The notes under the pieces were generated by a model. The model made no database searches. It had not been told where the DNA came from and was given only the letters and a program-made list of their open reading frames with translations. A stretch of DNA of 64,000 bases, from NCBI GenBank assembly GCA_032718565.1, contig JAVGVS010000008.1, positions 1,684,579 through 1,748,578 on the forward strand, given 5' to 3'. This document shows positions 35,603 through 46,449 of this stretch, piece by piece; within the stretch, counting starts at the first letter, position 1; each line of letters opens with the position of its first letter. The stretch is from Distichodus sexfasciatus. Taxonomy: Eukaryota > Chordata > Actinopteri > Characiformes > Distichodontidae. The translations under genes and the position numbers were made by a program.

Positions 35603-36934
35603 TACCCAGCTCACAGTAGCCCTTATTGGAGATGAATGAGGAGATGGCGGACAAACTGTATATGGCAGCAGTGTGGTCCATATTATTTACTGTGATGAGT
35701 GTCTATAAGGGAGATGAATTTACATTTTGCAGCACACAGGTATAGGTAGGAATATTTATTATCTGTAGAAAAAGAATATTTTTTATCAGCAAAAATAACC
35801 ATAAACATATAACAACAAAACTATTTTCTAGTTTAATCGGATTCTTCTCAGGCAGTGAAAGTCTTCTCAAAGCCCTCACTCAATGTTCAGGAGAGTTAAG
35901 AGCAGAATGCATTACAATTCATTCACGTCATCCCCTAAATTCTTGATCTTTGTCTGAATTCCATCTGTTACTTGGGCAAACAAATCTATGGTTTTATCCT
36001 TGAGGATAAACAACCACATGTGACTGATCGTTATTCACCAGCCTCTGTTCCAGCCAATCATTACTGCCGCAGAGGGACTGTGGGGATTTATAGGTTTATG
36101 TGTACCTGCAGAGAGATTTGTCCCACAGTATATTTACAGCCGTGGGGGATGTTTTCCTTTTATTCACAAGGAGACTGTCTGGTTTGTAGTTGTGAGGGCG
36201 CTGCATTTTGTGGCATCTTAAACCTCCCGCTGATTAGAGATTAGCAGAAATGGGGAATCAGAAAGGGCTTTGACCTTGAGCAAAAAGAGGGACTCATTTT
36301 CTCATTGCTCTTTTTTTGTGACTGTGATGTGCCCATATAACAATTTCTCATCCTATATAACACTGATGATTTTTTAGCTGTTTTTAATTAGTTTCCTGTT
36401 AATATTGTGCCTGTCAGATTTCTCTGAATTATACTCTCGTAACTGGATCTTGCTGACATTCCTGCATTATATATACGCACAGGCCAAAAGTAATTTTACT
36501 TTTACTCCTCTAAATATCAAGTAGCATGTTTACATTGTTGTGGTATAATACTCCGAATTCATCTGAGATGATTACCATGCTATTGACAATTTAATGCTTC
36601 TAAAGGTTTATATTAGTTTCTGAGATAATGTGTGATAAATCAAAGCAGAGATGATATCTTTAGAGCACTGAATTCTTGTGGGTGTTTTGTTCATTCACCA
36701 ATAAAAGCTATTTAAATCTGTTATCGCCAGGAGAATGTAACACATGAACAAGTACAACTGTTTTAGTATATATTTTAGTAAATATTTGTTGTTGTATCAA
36801 TAGTAATAGTGGCAAGAGTAAATTAATTAAGTTACAGATTAATATTTAAAGTAACATCAAAGCTACAAGTATAGAAACAAAACTTCTGTCCACCAAGGCA
36901 ATATGATGAATAGGCAAAGGGTGAACTGGGATGT
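35603..36934. other. Single-copy noncoding DNA
   Basis: No gene recognised. About 35970-36250 is more G+C-rich with a 90-codon frame (35972-36244) lacking any known domain. The remainder is AT-rich. Confidence 0.4.
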
Positions 36935-37225
36935 TATGGTGGCGCAGTGGTTAGCACAGCCAGATGGTGATGGTTGGTATTCTTTGTGTAGTTTGTGTGC
37001 TCTCTTCATGTTTGTGTGGGTTTTCTCCGGGTGCTCCAGTTTCCTCCCACAGTCCAAAACCATGCACTTTAGGTTGATTGGTGACTCTAAATTGGCACCA
37101 TAAGGTGTGAGTGAGAGTGTGATTGTGTGCGCCCGGTGTGAATATGAGTGTGTTTGTGTGAGTGTGTTGGTCCCTAACTTGCGCCTATAGTCTTCGGATA
37201 GGCTCCAGTCACCACAACTAAATAA
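36935..37225 (+). repeat. SINE-type repeat (Mermaid-like), internally deleted
   Basis: A-box-like GGTGGCGCAGTGGTTAGC is intact; the B-box region is replaced or deleted. The body CGGGTGCTCCAGTTTCCTCC and TTGGTGACTCTAAATTGGC follows, with the terminal GGATAGGCTCC block. Confidence 0.75.
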
Positions 37226-37290
37226 ATTAAATGGTTGGGCAGCGCAGTGGTTAGCGCTTCCGCCTCACAGCGAGGAGTAGCTACATGTGC
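37226..37290 (+). repeat. Second Mermaid-like head directly downstream
   Basis: TTGGGCAGCGCAGTGGTTAG CGCTTCCGCCTCACAGCGAG repeats the tRNA-like head of the preceding element about 10 bases after it ends, then homology stops. Either a head-to-tail second insertion that was truncated, or a piece of a dimer. Confidence 0.6.
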
Positions 37291-37300
37291 ACGGTCTGTG

Positions 37301-37392
37301 GTGCGTTTCCCAAAAGCATAGTTGCTAATGTATTGCTAACTACATTAGCAACACTATGTTAGTTGCTAATGTACACTATATTAGTTTCTAAA
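37301..37392. repeat. Palindrome-rich MITE fragment
   Basis: Same family as 1859-1941: GCGTTTCCCAAAAGCATAGT followed by TTGCTAATG/CATTAGCAA palindromic words. Joined directly to the truncated Mermaid-like head. Confidence 0.6.
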
Positions 37393-39004
37393 GTAGCTCA
37401 TTAGACATTTTCCCTTCATGTAATTTAATTTACCTGCCTTGCACAGGGCATGTTGTACGTTTTTACAAAGTGAACTTTCTAGAATTTTTATGCTGACCAT
37501 ATGCTGTCACAACTGTGATGTCCTTCTCACAATCTGTCCTTTTCTGTATACGATATATACACATGTAACTATCTTTACTGTTATAGCTAGAAGCAACATT
37601 GCAGGCTAATCAAGTTAGCTTCATGCTAAATCAGATCTGACAGCTGTAAACACAGTTTATTAGCCTGCATCGTTAGTGTCGCCTTGCTTCAGCTACTTGC
37701 TTCCTTCACTCGATGCGTTTCAGGGGATGCGTTTCAGTTCAGCATTTTGATTCAGACGGCAGACAAAAGCACAGACGCTAAATTCGCGGAAGCAATCTAA
37801 CACTGAACCTCTCACATTTCGAACATCTTACAGCCAAATCAGAACAGTGCGGGACACAATTTTTCAAATATGCTGAATTGAGCCTTTGCTTTCTCATTTG
37901 CATGATTTGTTATTGTTTGAGATGATGAATAAACCAAAAGCGCAGATGAAAAATAGCCGCTCTCGATAAAACCGAATGTGTTGCTATTGGAGCATGAAGC
38001 TAATCTGAGGCCCCTCTCCACTCTCCATTAACCAGCATGAGGTGGGGGGCAGAATGCATTTAAATGACAATGCATGATAAAAGCTTTCTGTCTTTTACAG
38101 TCGCCGTCCTCCTCCTCCTCCTACTCTGAGAAGAGAGGTGATTACTTTTACGGAGTGTATTTCCAGGGTCGGTAAAAAATTAATCAAGAAGATTTTGCTC
38201 ATTGTTTCGCTTGTGATTAAAAACGACACTTATACTCAGTGATCTTCACTCAAGCAAATTGAATCGTGGTCGCAAATCAATCAGCCTACTTCAAGTAAAC
38301 TTCTACACTTGAATGTGGAAGATTATTGATTAAATGTTATGAGAGATGGTTTGAGATTGTGGAGGTCTGTGCAGGCAGTCGGATAGTGACAGCACCGTGA
38401 CCAGCAGACCCCACTTACGACACGTCACATTAGTGTCTGGGCGCATTTGCCAGTCTTGGTGGCACGTTGATTTAAATGAGACTGTCAGTGACTAAATGAA
38501 TTTGCGCATAAATATCTTATGACTGAATGGCCTTGCACAAGGAAAATACCTATTATAACTTGTCTAAGTCACATTAAAAATGGTGTACAAAATGGAAAGT
38601 GGACGGTTAGTGTCAGGAAAGTTTCGCAGAGGAAAAGAAAATTCAAAATGTCCAGCTTCTTTCTCCTAGACATATCCGAGTTCCATTTAACACCAATATG
38701 AGTTTTTGACAATTTTTCATTCCTAAATTCAGCACCTAAGAAAGAACCTCTAATTCTCGAATTTCATCCTGATCCCAATTTTACCTCTTAAAAGGTCTTT
38801 TCTTTTCTCTTAATACATTGATATTTATTGGTCTCAAGTCAGATCTTGAGATAACACTAAGATCCAACAGTAAACTTGGTTGGGTTACAAATGAGCCTGT
38901 GTAATATGTGAAAGTATTCTTAGGGATCAGATTCAAGTCTCAACTCTTGTGTTTTTATCTGTTTTGAGAGTTGTCTCACTTTTAACATCTACAAGATGTT
39001 AACT
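37393..39004. other. Single-copy noncoding DNA
   Basis: The block about 37800-38340 is repeat-free with candidate-enhancer texture (GCATTTAAATGACAATGCAT, AAAAAATTAATCAAG). It includes a possible 37-base exon at 38101-38137 bounded by a good acceptor and a weak donor. The rest is AT-rich without features. Confidence 0.4.
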
Positions 39005-39006
39005 TG

Positions 39007-39239
39007 TGGCAGTTGGTACCGTAACGGTTAGGGTGTTCACCCCATGATTAGAAGGTCACCGGTTCAGATCCCAGGACCGGTAAAGATACCACTGAGGTAC
39101 CGTCCCCAAGCACTGCTCCCCAGGCTCTGCCCATGTGAACTGCCCAATGCTCCTTCACAGATGGGTCAAAAGGAGAGGTCACATTTCGTTGTGGTGCACT
39201 GAGTGTTCACAATAACAAATAATCACTCCCTTTCAACAA
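39007..39239 (+). repeat. tRNA-derived SINE (family 2), near full length
   Basis: Head CAGTTGGTACCGTAACGGTT, B-box-like GGTCACCGGTTCAGATCC, then CGGTAAAGATACCACTGAGG, CCCCAAGCACTGCTCCCC, CACAGATGGGTCAAAAGG and the ATAACAAATAATCACTC tail. Part of the middle is deleted relative to 63688-63935. Confidence 0.82.
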
Positions 39240-39751
39240 GAAGTTCTATTAAATGGAACCTCAGGTAAGTAGCTGCGTTACCCATAATGCCATGTGGCCG
39301 TCCGTTGCTAAAATGAATATTTCTTTAGTAAATATCAAGTCTCTTGTCGTTAATGCTCTTCTATTGTTTGAATGGATGGGGCACATTTTACATAGTTATA
39401 AAGATTGCCGTTATCGTTGGCATGGCGATCATCGTTTTATAGACATAGTGTTACTGAGTGTTACTAAGAGCCCAATTTAATGTTCTCGGGCCTTGGCTCA
39501 TTTTACATCATCAAACAGAGCATGAATCTATGATGGAATAAGTAATTATTTAAAGCTCATAACAAAATAAAGATCGCAATTTAGTGTGCTGAGATAATTT
39601 CATATGCATATATAATAAATATTATATTCCAATACATTTTCTGATGTGTTTCTTAAACCATTGCTTTCAAATAACTTATCAGACATGTGTAACACGTACC
39701 TGATACCAACGCTAGACAGTTTTCAGATCTGTAAGGTTGTACAAGAGATGA
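39240..39751. other. Single-copy noncoding DNA
   Basis: No gene or repeat recognised. Confidence 0.4.
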
Positions 39752-40277
39752 AACTGAGAGCGGTCAAAACCTCCCTTCCAGAGTGCTTTCTCTGCGCTTC
39801 TCTCAGCGCTTGTTGTTGTTAAGTTATGAAAAGCGTCATCAGACACTTCCACGTTCATTACGATTTCATGTAAACATTGTAACGTTTCTTTGAGAGCGGT
39901 AGTTAGTCAACATAAAAGAGATTATCTTTACAATGGAGAAAAATGGCATCTTGGCATTAGCAGCAGTGTTTGAACTAGTTAGCTTCTCCAGCTGCTCCAG
40001 ATACACTGCCATTGTTGTTAGTGAGTTCTTGACTGTGTATGTTCTGCCCCTTCCTCGATTTCGATTGACTAGCAAAAGAGAAGTGACATTGATAAGCCCA
40101 GCGCTGTTGTAAAACTTGAATGGTTTTAAACTTGAAGCGCACTGAGTGCTGCAGTAAAAAAACATCTCCACCTTTTTTCCGAAGAAGGCGCTTAGCTCTC
40201 TGAACGCTGAAGCTCATAGGATTTGTGTTAAAAATAGGCGCTCTTGGCTCAAAAAAACGTTTGGTGGACACAGGCCG
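39752..40277. mobile_element. PIF/Harbinger-like element, left end lost
   Basis: The right terminus CGTTTGGTGGACACAGGCCG, followed by TAA, is the inverted match of the inner terminal repeat at 27638 (TAA then GGGCCTGTGTCCACC). The block GAGAGCGGTCAAAACCTCCC at the left and AGATAC…GAGTTCTTGACTGTGTATG in the middle are shared with 27660 and 41600-41990. The TAA flank fits the TWA target of Harbinger. It starts abruptly, so the left terminus is deleted. No intact transposase is left. Confidence 0.65.
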
Positions 40278-40498
40278 TAAGAAGATTTATTTTTAATGAG
40301 ACAAAGAAAAGACTGTCATGAGCAACATAACCTTCCTCTGGGTGCAAAGCTGTAAAGGGTCGTGTTTACTCACTTGCTTTTCTGATGACCAATTGTGAAT
40401 GAAAGAGAGAGAGAGAGAAAAGAAACACATGACCAGAAAGAAGCAGGGCAAGCATGAGTCAGTTGAGTCTGAGTTAATCAAAGCTTCTCATAATCAGT

Positions 40499-40536
<38 letters not shown>

Positions 40537-41341
40537 AATCAGACGTTTCCAAAAGCTGCTGATTTTTTACCAGCGCTTCAGCTCTGATTAGTGTTAATCT
40601 CGAGCCGAGACAAAATCATGTGCTTAATCAAATCTAACATTCACTAACTACTGCTCCCCAGATCGCATCTCACCCTCTTGACTTTGTTTCAGGTCATTTT
40701 GGGCCGGAATTAGATGACTGCCTTAAACCGGTATGAGATCAGAGGGTTTAGTGAGTGACATAAGTCAAGAGAAGGTTGTCAGTCTCTCGGAATGTTCGGG
40801 AAAGTTGAAGTTGATTGTTAAGGAGAATTTTGGCGTCTCATACAGCCATTATCTGCTCGAGTCTGCTCTTTCATGCCAACTGCACTGCTGGCGGAGGGGG
40901 AAAGTGCTGGCAGAAATCCTGGGCAAAAAAAGCAAGGAGCATCCATCAAACTTGTTTGCCTTTAGAATCTGCCATCCTAGAAGACATGAAAGGAAACTTT
41001 ACCAGTGGGAGAAAAACGACAGCATCTCTTATTCCTCCTCACATCAGGTCAAACCTCGGGCACTTGCTAACACCAACTAGTCTTGTTAGTCTGCTCTGAA
41101 ATGAATGTGTTTCAGTTCGTTTAGGTGAAGGATTTTAGCCTGGCACCGATGAAATTCATCATCTTTATACACACTTGAAAGTGCACCAGTTGTTTTTACC
41201 AGAGTTGTTTGGTGAAAAATATCCCCTTTGCTCATTTGTGTTGCCTTGTGTTTGTTAATAGAAGTCAATAATTAAACTCAAGGCAGCTGGACTGAATCGA
41301 ACAAGTTGTTTTCTGTAGTTAGTTGGAGTAAAATAAACTTA
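40278..41341. other. Single-copy noncoding DNA with two GA microsatellites
   Basis: GA repeats lie at 40403-40418 and 40502-40533. A 115-codon plus-strand frame (40733-41080) with an overlapping 94-codon frame has no domain I recognise; both are probably chance. Confidence 0.45.
40502..40533. repeat. (GA)n microsatellite
   Basis: About 16 perfect units; a shorter GA run is found 85 bases upstream. Confidence 0.9.
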
Positions 41342-42080
41342 GAGCCTGTTTACACATATGCATATGGATATTTTTATAAACACATTTTTAAATACGTTTG
41401 TGCCTTTCATTTACCGTTACAGAGGTAAACGAGTTGTAGTCACCTCAAACACATATTTTTTTTAACGCCCTCCGAAATGAAGATTTTTCAAAATGCTGGA
41501 TTCTGTGGATACATGTGAACGAGTAAAACACAGTTTTCCTAAAACGATGATGTGTTTAGTTCTATTGTGCGCATGTTCACCAAACACTTTTTTTTTAGCT
41601 GAGAGCAGTCAAAACCTCACCTCCAAATTTACTAAGTTATGAAAATCACCATCGGGTACTTCGGTGTTTCTTCTTATTTCATGTGAAAATTGTAATGTGA
41701 TCTTCAAGATCGGTAGTTTAGCCAACACAAAAGAGGTTATCTTTACAATAGAGAGGAACCATGGCATTAGTGGCAACATTTGAACTAGATACTCTCGTGT
41801 CTTCGAGACGTAGAGATTGGGTGCATGAGATAAACCGTGCAAGTAAACAGGTGGGACAGTACCACCGATTAGGGGTTTCAGCACATACTTGTAGTTTTTT
41901 GTCTCATTCAAACTGTGTAAATAAAGCCAAAATAAGCTTCTCCAGCTGCACCAGATACGTCGTCATTTATAGCGGGTTCTTGACTGTGTATGTAATCGAA
42001 TGTCGTGTAAACTCAATGAAAAAAATAAAGTATAAAAAAAATGTGTTTATTAAAATATCTGCATACGTGTAAACAGGCCC
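41342..42080 (+). mobile_element. PIF/Harbinger-like composite element with transposase remnant
   Basis: Inverted termini GAGCCTGTTTACACATATGC and …GCATACGTGTAAACAGGCCC. TTA precedes the left end. Inside the left arm, at about 41568, GTTCACCAAACACTT continues into the inner-element block (AGCTGAGAGCAGTCAAAACC), the same junction seen at 27638. A short plus-strand frame from 41761 encodes RRRDWVHEINRASKQVGQYH, resembling the N-terminal part of HARBI1-like nucleases. The catalytic region is absent. A 739-bp relic. Confidence 0.7.
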
Positions 42081-42467
42081 GCAGTTTTTACAGTACGGAT
42101 GCAGAGCAAGTTCTGGACTAATTGGAACACTTTATTACAGTTGCAGGAGGAAGGCAATCCTTTTTTTCTATTAAAGGAAACTCTCCGAAGCTGGTATAAT
42201 GATGATCATTAAGCAGAGAATCAGCCAGACAAATTGCAGCCATTGCTGTAGTTATTTGATTTTTGATACTCTTGTATATGAGCACATTTGCATATTTGTC
42301 ATAAACTCCACCAGCTCCGTGCATCATTTATTAGATTGCAGTGATTGATTTGGATGAAAAGGTGTGTGTGTGGAGTGGAGAGAGCGGCTCACTGACGGCG
42401 CTAGACTCAAATCTCAGGTCCCACACATCACCTACCCACACATCACACCTCTGCTCTCTTGACAAAT

Positions 42468-42469
<2 letters not shown>
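42081..42469. other. Single-copy noncoding DNA
   Basis: No gene or repeat recognised. Confidence 0.4.
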
Positions 42470-42503
<34 letters not shown>

Positions 42504-42974
42504 ATCTTCTATCTGTTTTTCAATCGACTCTCTCTCCCTCTATCACTGTTTGACAATCCTCTTTGTTTCTTACTCTCTGTCTGCCTCAGTCTCACATTCT
42601 GTTTTCAAAGTTCTCTCTCTCTCTGTTTCTCAGTCTTTTCTCTCTCCTCCTTGTTTTATTTTATCTCTGGTTTTTAATCTGTTCTCTTTCTCTCATATTC
42701 TGTTTCTTTTTCTGGTCTCTCTCTCTCTCTCTCTAGTATCTCTAGTTTCTCAATCTCCTCTTTCTCTCTGTTTCTCAGTCACCTCCCTGCACCCCCATTG
42801 TATTCTCTCTCTTTCCCTTTCCCTCCTCTTTCATATCCTCAGTTTTTCAGTCTTCGCTCTCTCACTGTTTCCAGTCTCATCTCCCCTCCATATTCTCTTT
42901 TTCTCTCTTCTGTTTATCTCTCTATTTCTTTCTCATTCTCTGTTTTTCAGTTGTCTCTCTCTTTCTTCCGTTTC
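42470..42974. repeat. Pyrimidine tract, left part
   Basis: About 500 bases that are almost entirely C and T on the plus strand, starting with a perfect (TC)n run of about 15 units and degenerating into TCTC/TTTC words with occasional AGT interruptions. The long Leu/Ser/Phe-rich open frame across it (42550-43056) is an artefact of this composition. Polypyrimidine-polypurine tracts can adopt triplex (H-DNA) structure. Confidence 0.88.
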
Positions 42975-42976
42975 TA

Positions 42977-43899
42977 AGGGTGTATTCACACCTACCTTGT
43001 TTAGTTTGCTTAAAACGAATCCATGTTTGTTTCCTCCCTTGGTTCGGACCCTTTAGGCAGAAGTGAATACAAGCCCCCGAACATAGGTGCGGACCAAACA
43101 AGTGTACCGACACCCAGCTGAAGAGGTGGTCTCGGGTCGGTTCCAAACGAACTCAGGAACGGTTGGTTTAAGGTGTGAAAGCAGCCCAACTTCAATCTGA
43201 CCCAGTTGCAAAAAGCATACTTTTTTGGATTTTATGGCCTCCGTCATTGTCGTGCATTATAGGAAATAATTGTTTGTATAACTATGCAACACACACAGAC
43301 ACGCATAGCCAATGCTAGAAATGAGCCTGGATTTAGCGTGGAGCTTCGAGGAGAGCTCTCCTTTGCAACCGTCTTGCAGCACATCTTCGCGTGGCACCAT
43401 ATTGTAAAATTGATATTGCATTAAATGCTCTTGACGCTCAAACACATCTGCAAACTTATGTAACAATAAATCATATTGCTATAAGGACATGGAGAACAGC
43501 ATGCAAAATCTCCATGACTGTGTTCAGGACCAGCGCTTCCATAGTGCACATCGAGCATCGTGGGTAGGGCCGGAGGAGGCACCCAAAAAACCGGCTAATG
43601 GAAAATCACCGTAATCATAACAATCATAATGACGACATATTTAAAATAAGGCTGTTGTGCTTTGGACACCCAAATGGCTAGTACAGGTCCTGATTGTGTA
43701 TGTTCACTTTATCCCGCCCCACATGTTTCAGTCCAGTGTTTGAATGACCTTAGCACACGTGGTTTTGTTTACAAATTCTGGTCCACTTGCAATGCCTACA
43801 ATGTGAAAGCGAACGGCACCAAAGAAAAAAAGGAAACATTTTATTTGGTCCGGACCAAAGCAAGTGAACTAACAGACTTTCGTGGTGTGAACACACCCT
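42977..43899. mobile_element. Non-autonomous DNA transposon splitting the pyrimidine tract
   Basis: Inverted ends AGGGTGTATTCACACC at the left and GGTGTGAACACACCCT at the right, with subterminal TTTGGTCCGGACC words at the right and related TTCGGACC words at the left. TA flanks both ends (42975-42976, 43900-43901), but because CTAAGGG/CCCTTAG is itself inverted the exact target duplication is ambiguous. The element is 923 bp. No transposase frame was found. The family assignment is open. Confidence 0.72.
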
Positions 43900-43901
43900 T
43901 A

Positions 43902-44229
43902 GTCTTGTCTCTCTTAACCTTGTAGGCCTATTCTTTCTCTGATATTGTTTCTCTCTCTCTCTATCTCTCTCTCTCTCCCTCTCGTATTCCCTGTTTTTCG
44001 ATCTTCTCTCTTCCCTTGTTTGCTCTCATGCTCTCTAATATTTCCTCAATCTTCTCTCTTTTTATTCCATCTCTGTTTCTCAATCTTCACTCTGTTTTTC
44101 TCTCTCCCTCTCTCTCCCTTCTTTCTCCTTTTCCCCTCATATTCTGTCTCTGTCCTCCAATCCCCCACTCCGTCTCCCTCGTGTTCCATCGTTCTGTTCT
44201 CTCAAGCTCCACTTTCTCTTTTCCGTGTG

Positions 44230-44262
<33 letters not shown>

Positions 44263-44336
44263 TCTTCCTCTTGTATTCTCTCTCTCTATTTTTCTCTCGC
44301 TCTCTCCCTCCCCTTCCTCCCCCTTTCCTCCCTTGA
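43902..44336. repeat. Pyrimidine tract, right part
   Basis: Continuation of the tract interrupted at 42976: TC-rich with a perfect (TC)n run at about 44231-44260. The 185-codon Leu/Ser-rich frame across it (43945-44502) is compositional. Joined, the two halves would make a tract of about 0.94 kb. Confidence 0.88.
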
Positions 44337-44522
44337 TCTGGGGTTTTTAGTCACGCACTGTCTGTCATGTGCCTGGGTCCCTTTGAGAGGAAGAGCTCGG
44401 CCCACCCACCTCTGTCTGCCTGTCAACCCCATGACCACTGGGGAACGATGGAGACAGACGGACGGACAAAGAGACAGACAGAGAATGAACACGTATGAGT
44501 GAGTCTGAGCGACAGCCACCAC

Positions 44523-44608
44523 TACACACACACACACAGACAAAAGAGACAGAGTGAGGGGTAGAGAGCGAGAGAGAGAGCAAGAGAGAGAGAGAGAGAG
44601 AGAGAGAC
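44523..44608. repeat. (AC)n then (GA)n microsatellites
   Basis: About eight AC units at 44523-44538, then a GA-rich purine run to 44608 with about 13 perfect units at its end. The purine run is complementary in kind to the pyrimidine tract upstream. Confidence 0.9.
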
Positions 44609-45132
44609 ATGTCATCAGGAGATACCCGTCTCACAATGGCTGTCTGACTCGGAGTCTGGGACGAGTTGGTGCTATTAGGGGGATTGTGCTGCACCATGGG
44701 AAACCTGGGAGTGTCGGGGAGAAAGCATGCTGTAACAAAGACGATGCTCGGTGGAGACGCTCACTTGGGATGAGTTTTCGAACTGTTCTGGAGTATCACC
44801 TCAAGGAAAACTTTTCCAAGTCGTGTAGCGGTCGGTAACTTTGCCTCTACCAAGCTAAATAAAGGATTATGACTCACAGCCGTTTCATAGAACTACGCAC
44901 TTTCAGTGCTGAGTGAAGGTGGAAGAAGACATTGCTGTTCTAAAGGTCATGCACTTAAGGGAAAAAAAAGACTCTTGTGTGCAATATTTGCAAAGACGTA
45001 GCTAAGTTTAAGCTGGTATAGTGACTTAGGGAGGCAATGTAGACTAACAACAAACATGCTTTTTATAAAACCTCACCAGCTTTACGTTACAGAGACCAGG
45101 CAAATTTGGAAAGATATTATCAATTCCCTCGT
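44609..45132. other. Single-copy noncoding DNA
   Basis: Repeat-free; the 94-codon frame (44554-44838) starts in the GA repeat and has no domain. Confidence 0.4.
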
Positions 45133-45396
45133 GAATCTGAGTTATTATTTTGTCATTGTGAACACACCACAGCACAGCACACGGTGCACCACAACCAAAT
45201 GTGACCTCTGCATTTGACCCATTTGTGACGGAGCAGTGGGCAGCTGACATGGGCTGCACCTGGGGAGCAGTGCTTGGGGACGTACCTTGCTCATGAGTAC
45301 CTCAGTGGTACAGAACTTTACAGATCTTTGGTTTCAAACTGGTGACTTTCTGATCACGGTGCAAACACCCTAACCGTTACGCCACCATCTGCCTGT
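45133..45396 (-). repeat. tRNA-derived SINE (family 2), near full length
   Basis: Minus strand: head ATGGTGGCGTAACGGTTAGG (A-box-like), B-box-like GTCACCAGTTTGAAACC, then GTACCACTGAGGTACTCATG, CCCCAAGCACTGCTCCCC, TTTGACCCATTTGTGACGG (read on plus) and the CATTGTGAACACACCACAGC tail block. One of the most complete copies. Confidence 0.82.
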
Positions 45397-46449
45397 ACAA
45401 GTACAAAGCAAACTAGAGGTATTTTCACAAGAAAATTCAAATGTGATTGTTTTTTTGCAGCAAGAGGATTGGGGTTAGAGTTATCGCATAATGACGCACT
45501 GCTCATAATGCACTCAGCAACATCTATTAATTAAACACAAAGGGTTTTAAGACGAATAATGAACTAATAACAAAAAAAGAGAACAATGGGAATAACTTGC
45601 AAACGAGTGCACGTATCGACAAAGTGAATTTGAGCACCATACACTGCTATAGCCAACACGTTTTAGAGTTGGAACAGCATTTCTAGCACAAAAAATGTAG
45701 GAGGAGTAGGCGTAGGAAAAATGGACAGAGCTCATGAACAAGTGCATTGACAAAGTGAATGACAGCAACCGGTGTAGGCTGCACGTTTTAAAGTTGCTGA
45801 TGCAATCACATAATTAAACTAAATCTATCTCATGCATCTGTAGTACATCATGAATTTCAATATGAAAGAAAAAGCTTTATTTATAGCTGTTGTTGTTTTT
45901 TACTATATGAAAAATATGCAGTGACTAATGTATTCGAATAAATAACCATCATCATCATCATCATCGTCATATTTTTCCAGAAAGAAAAAATATCCCCCCC
46001 ACCAAATCTCATTTTCACCCCTCCTAATGACATGTAATAAGGATTTGTTTCAGGTCCTCACACTTCCTTCACAGAAGCGGAACTCCTCCGGGTTCAAGCC
46101 ACTGTGACAACCGCCAAGCTGCAGTTTCTCTCCCTGTCATCATTAGATTAGCGCATGTAGCGTTGGAAGAATGAACTGGCACCTTTCCCAATGCGTGGCA
46201 GCAGCAGCGTGGGTTGGGGTTGGAGGGGGGCGATGGGGTTCTAATGCTCATCTCATCATTTTGTTTGCCTGCTAAATGAGCTAGAGGACGGGGGAGATGT
46301 GGACTACAACCACCTCACCCTTGGCCTGTTGGAATGATGATTAATGCTGTTATTAATTTCTTGGATGACTTTCCCAATAAGGTCAGATTTACCATTGGTT
46401 TGAAATGCCACTTTGGGGAACTTTTGAGTAATTTTTTATGTCCAGGTAC
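45397..46449. other. Single-copy noncoding DNA
   Basis: A (CAT)n run lies at 45946-45969. About 46040-46430 is repeat-free with TGATGATTAATGCTG and TATTAATTTCTTGG words; a candidate conserved block. CCAGGTAC at 46442-46449 is the left target copy of the next element. Confidence 0.4.

Noticed and set aside
40733..41099. 115- and 94-codon overlapping frames
   Set aside because: No domain; two overlapping frames in one segment suggest chance.
42550..43056. 168-codon open frame
   Set aside because: Same reason: pyrimidine tract translated, running into a transposon end.
43945..44502. 185-codon plus-strand open frame, the longest in the window
   Set aside because: Its Leu/Ser/Phe-rich product comes from the TC-repeat composition of the tract; the absence of stops is compositional and no domain is present.
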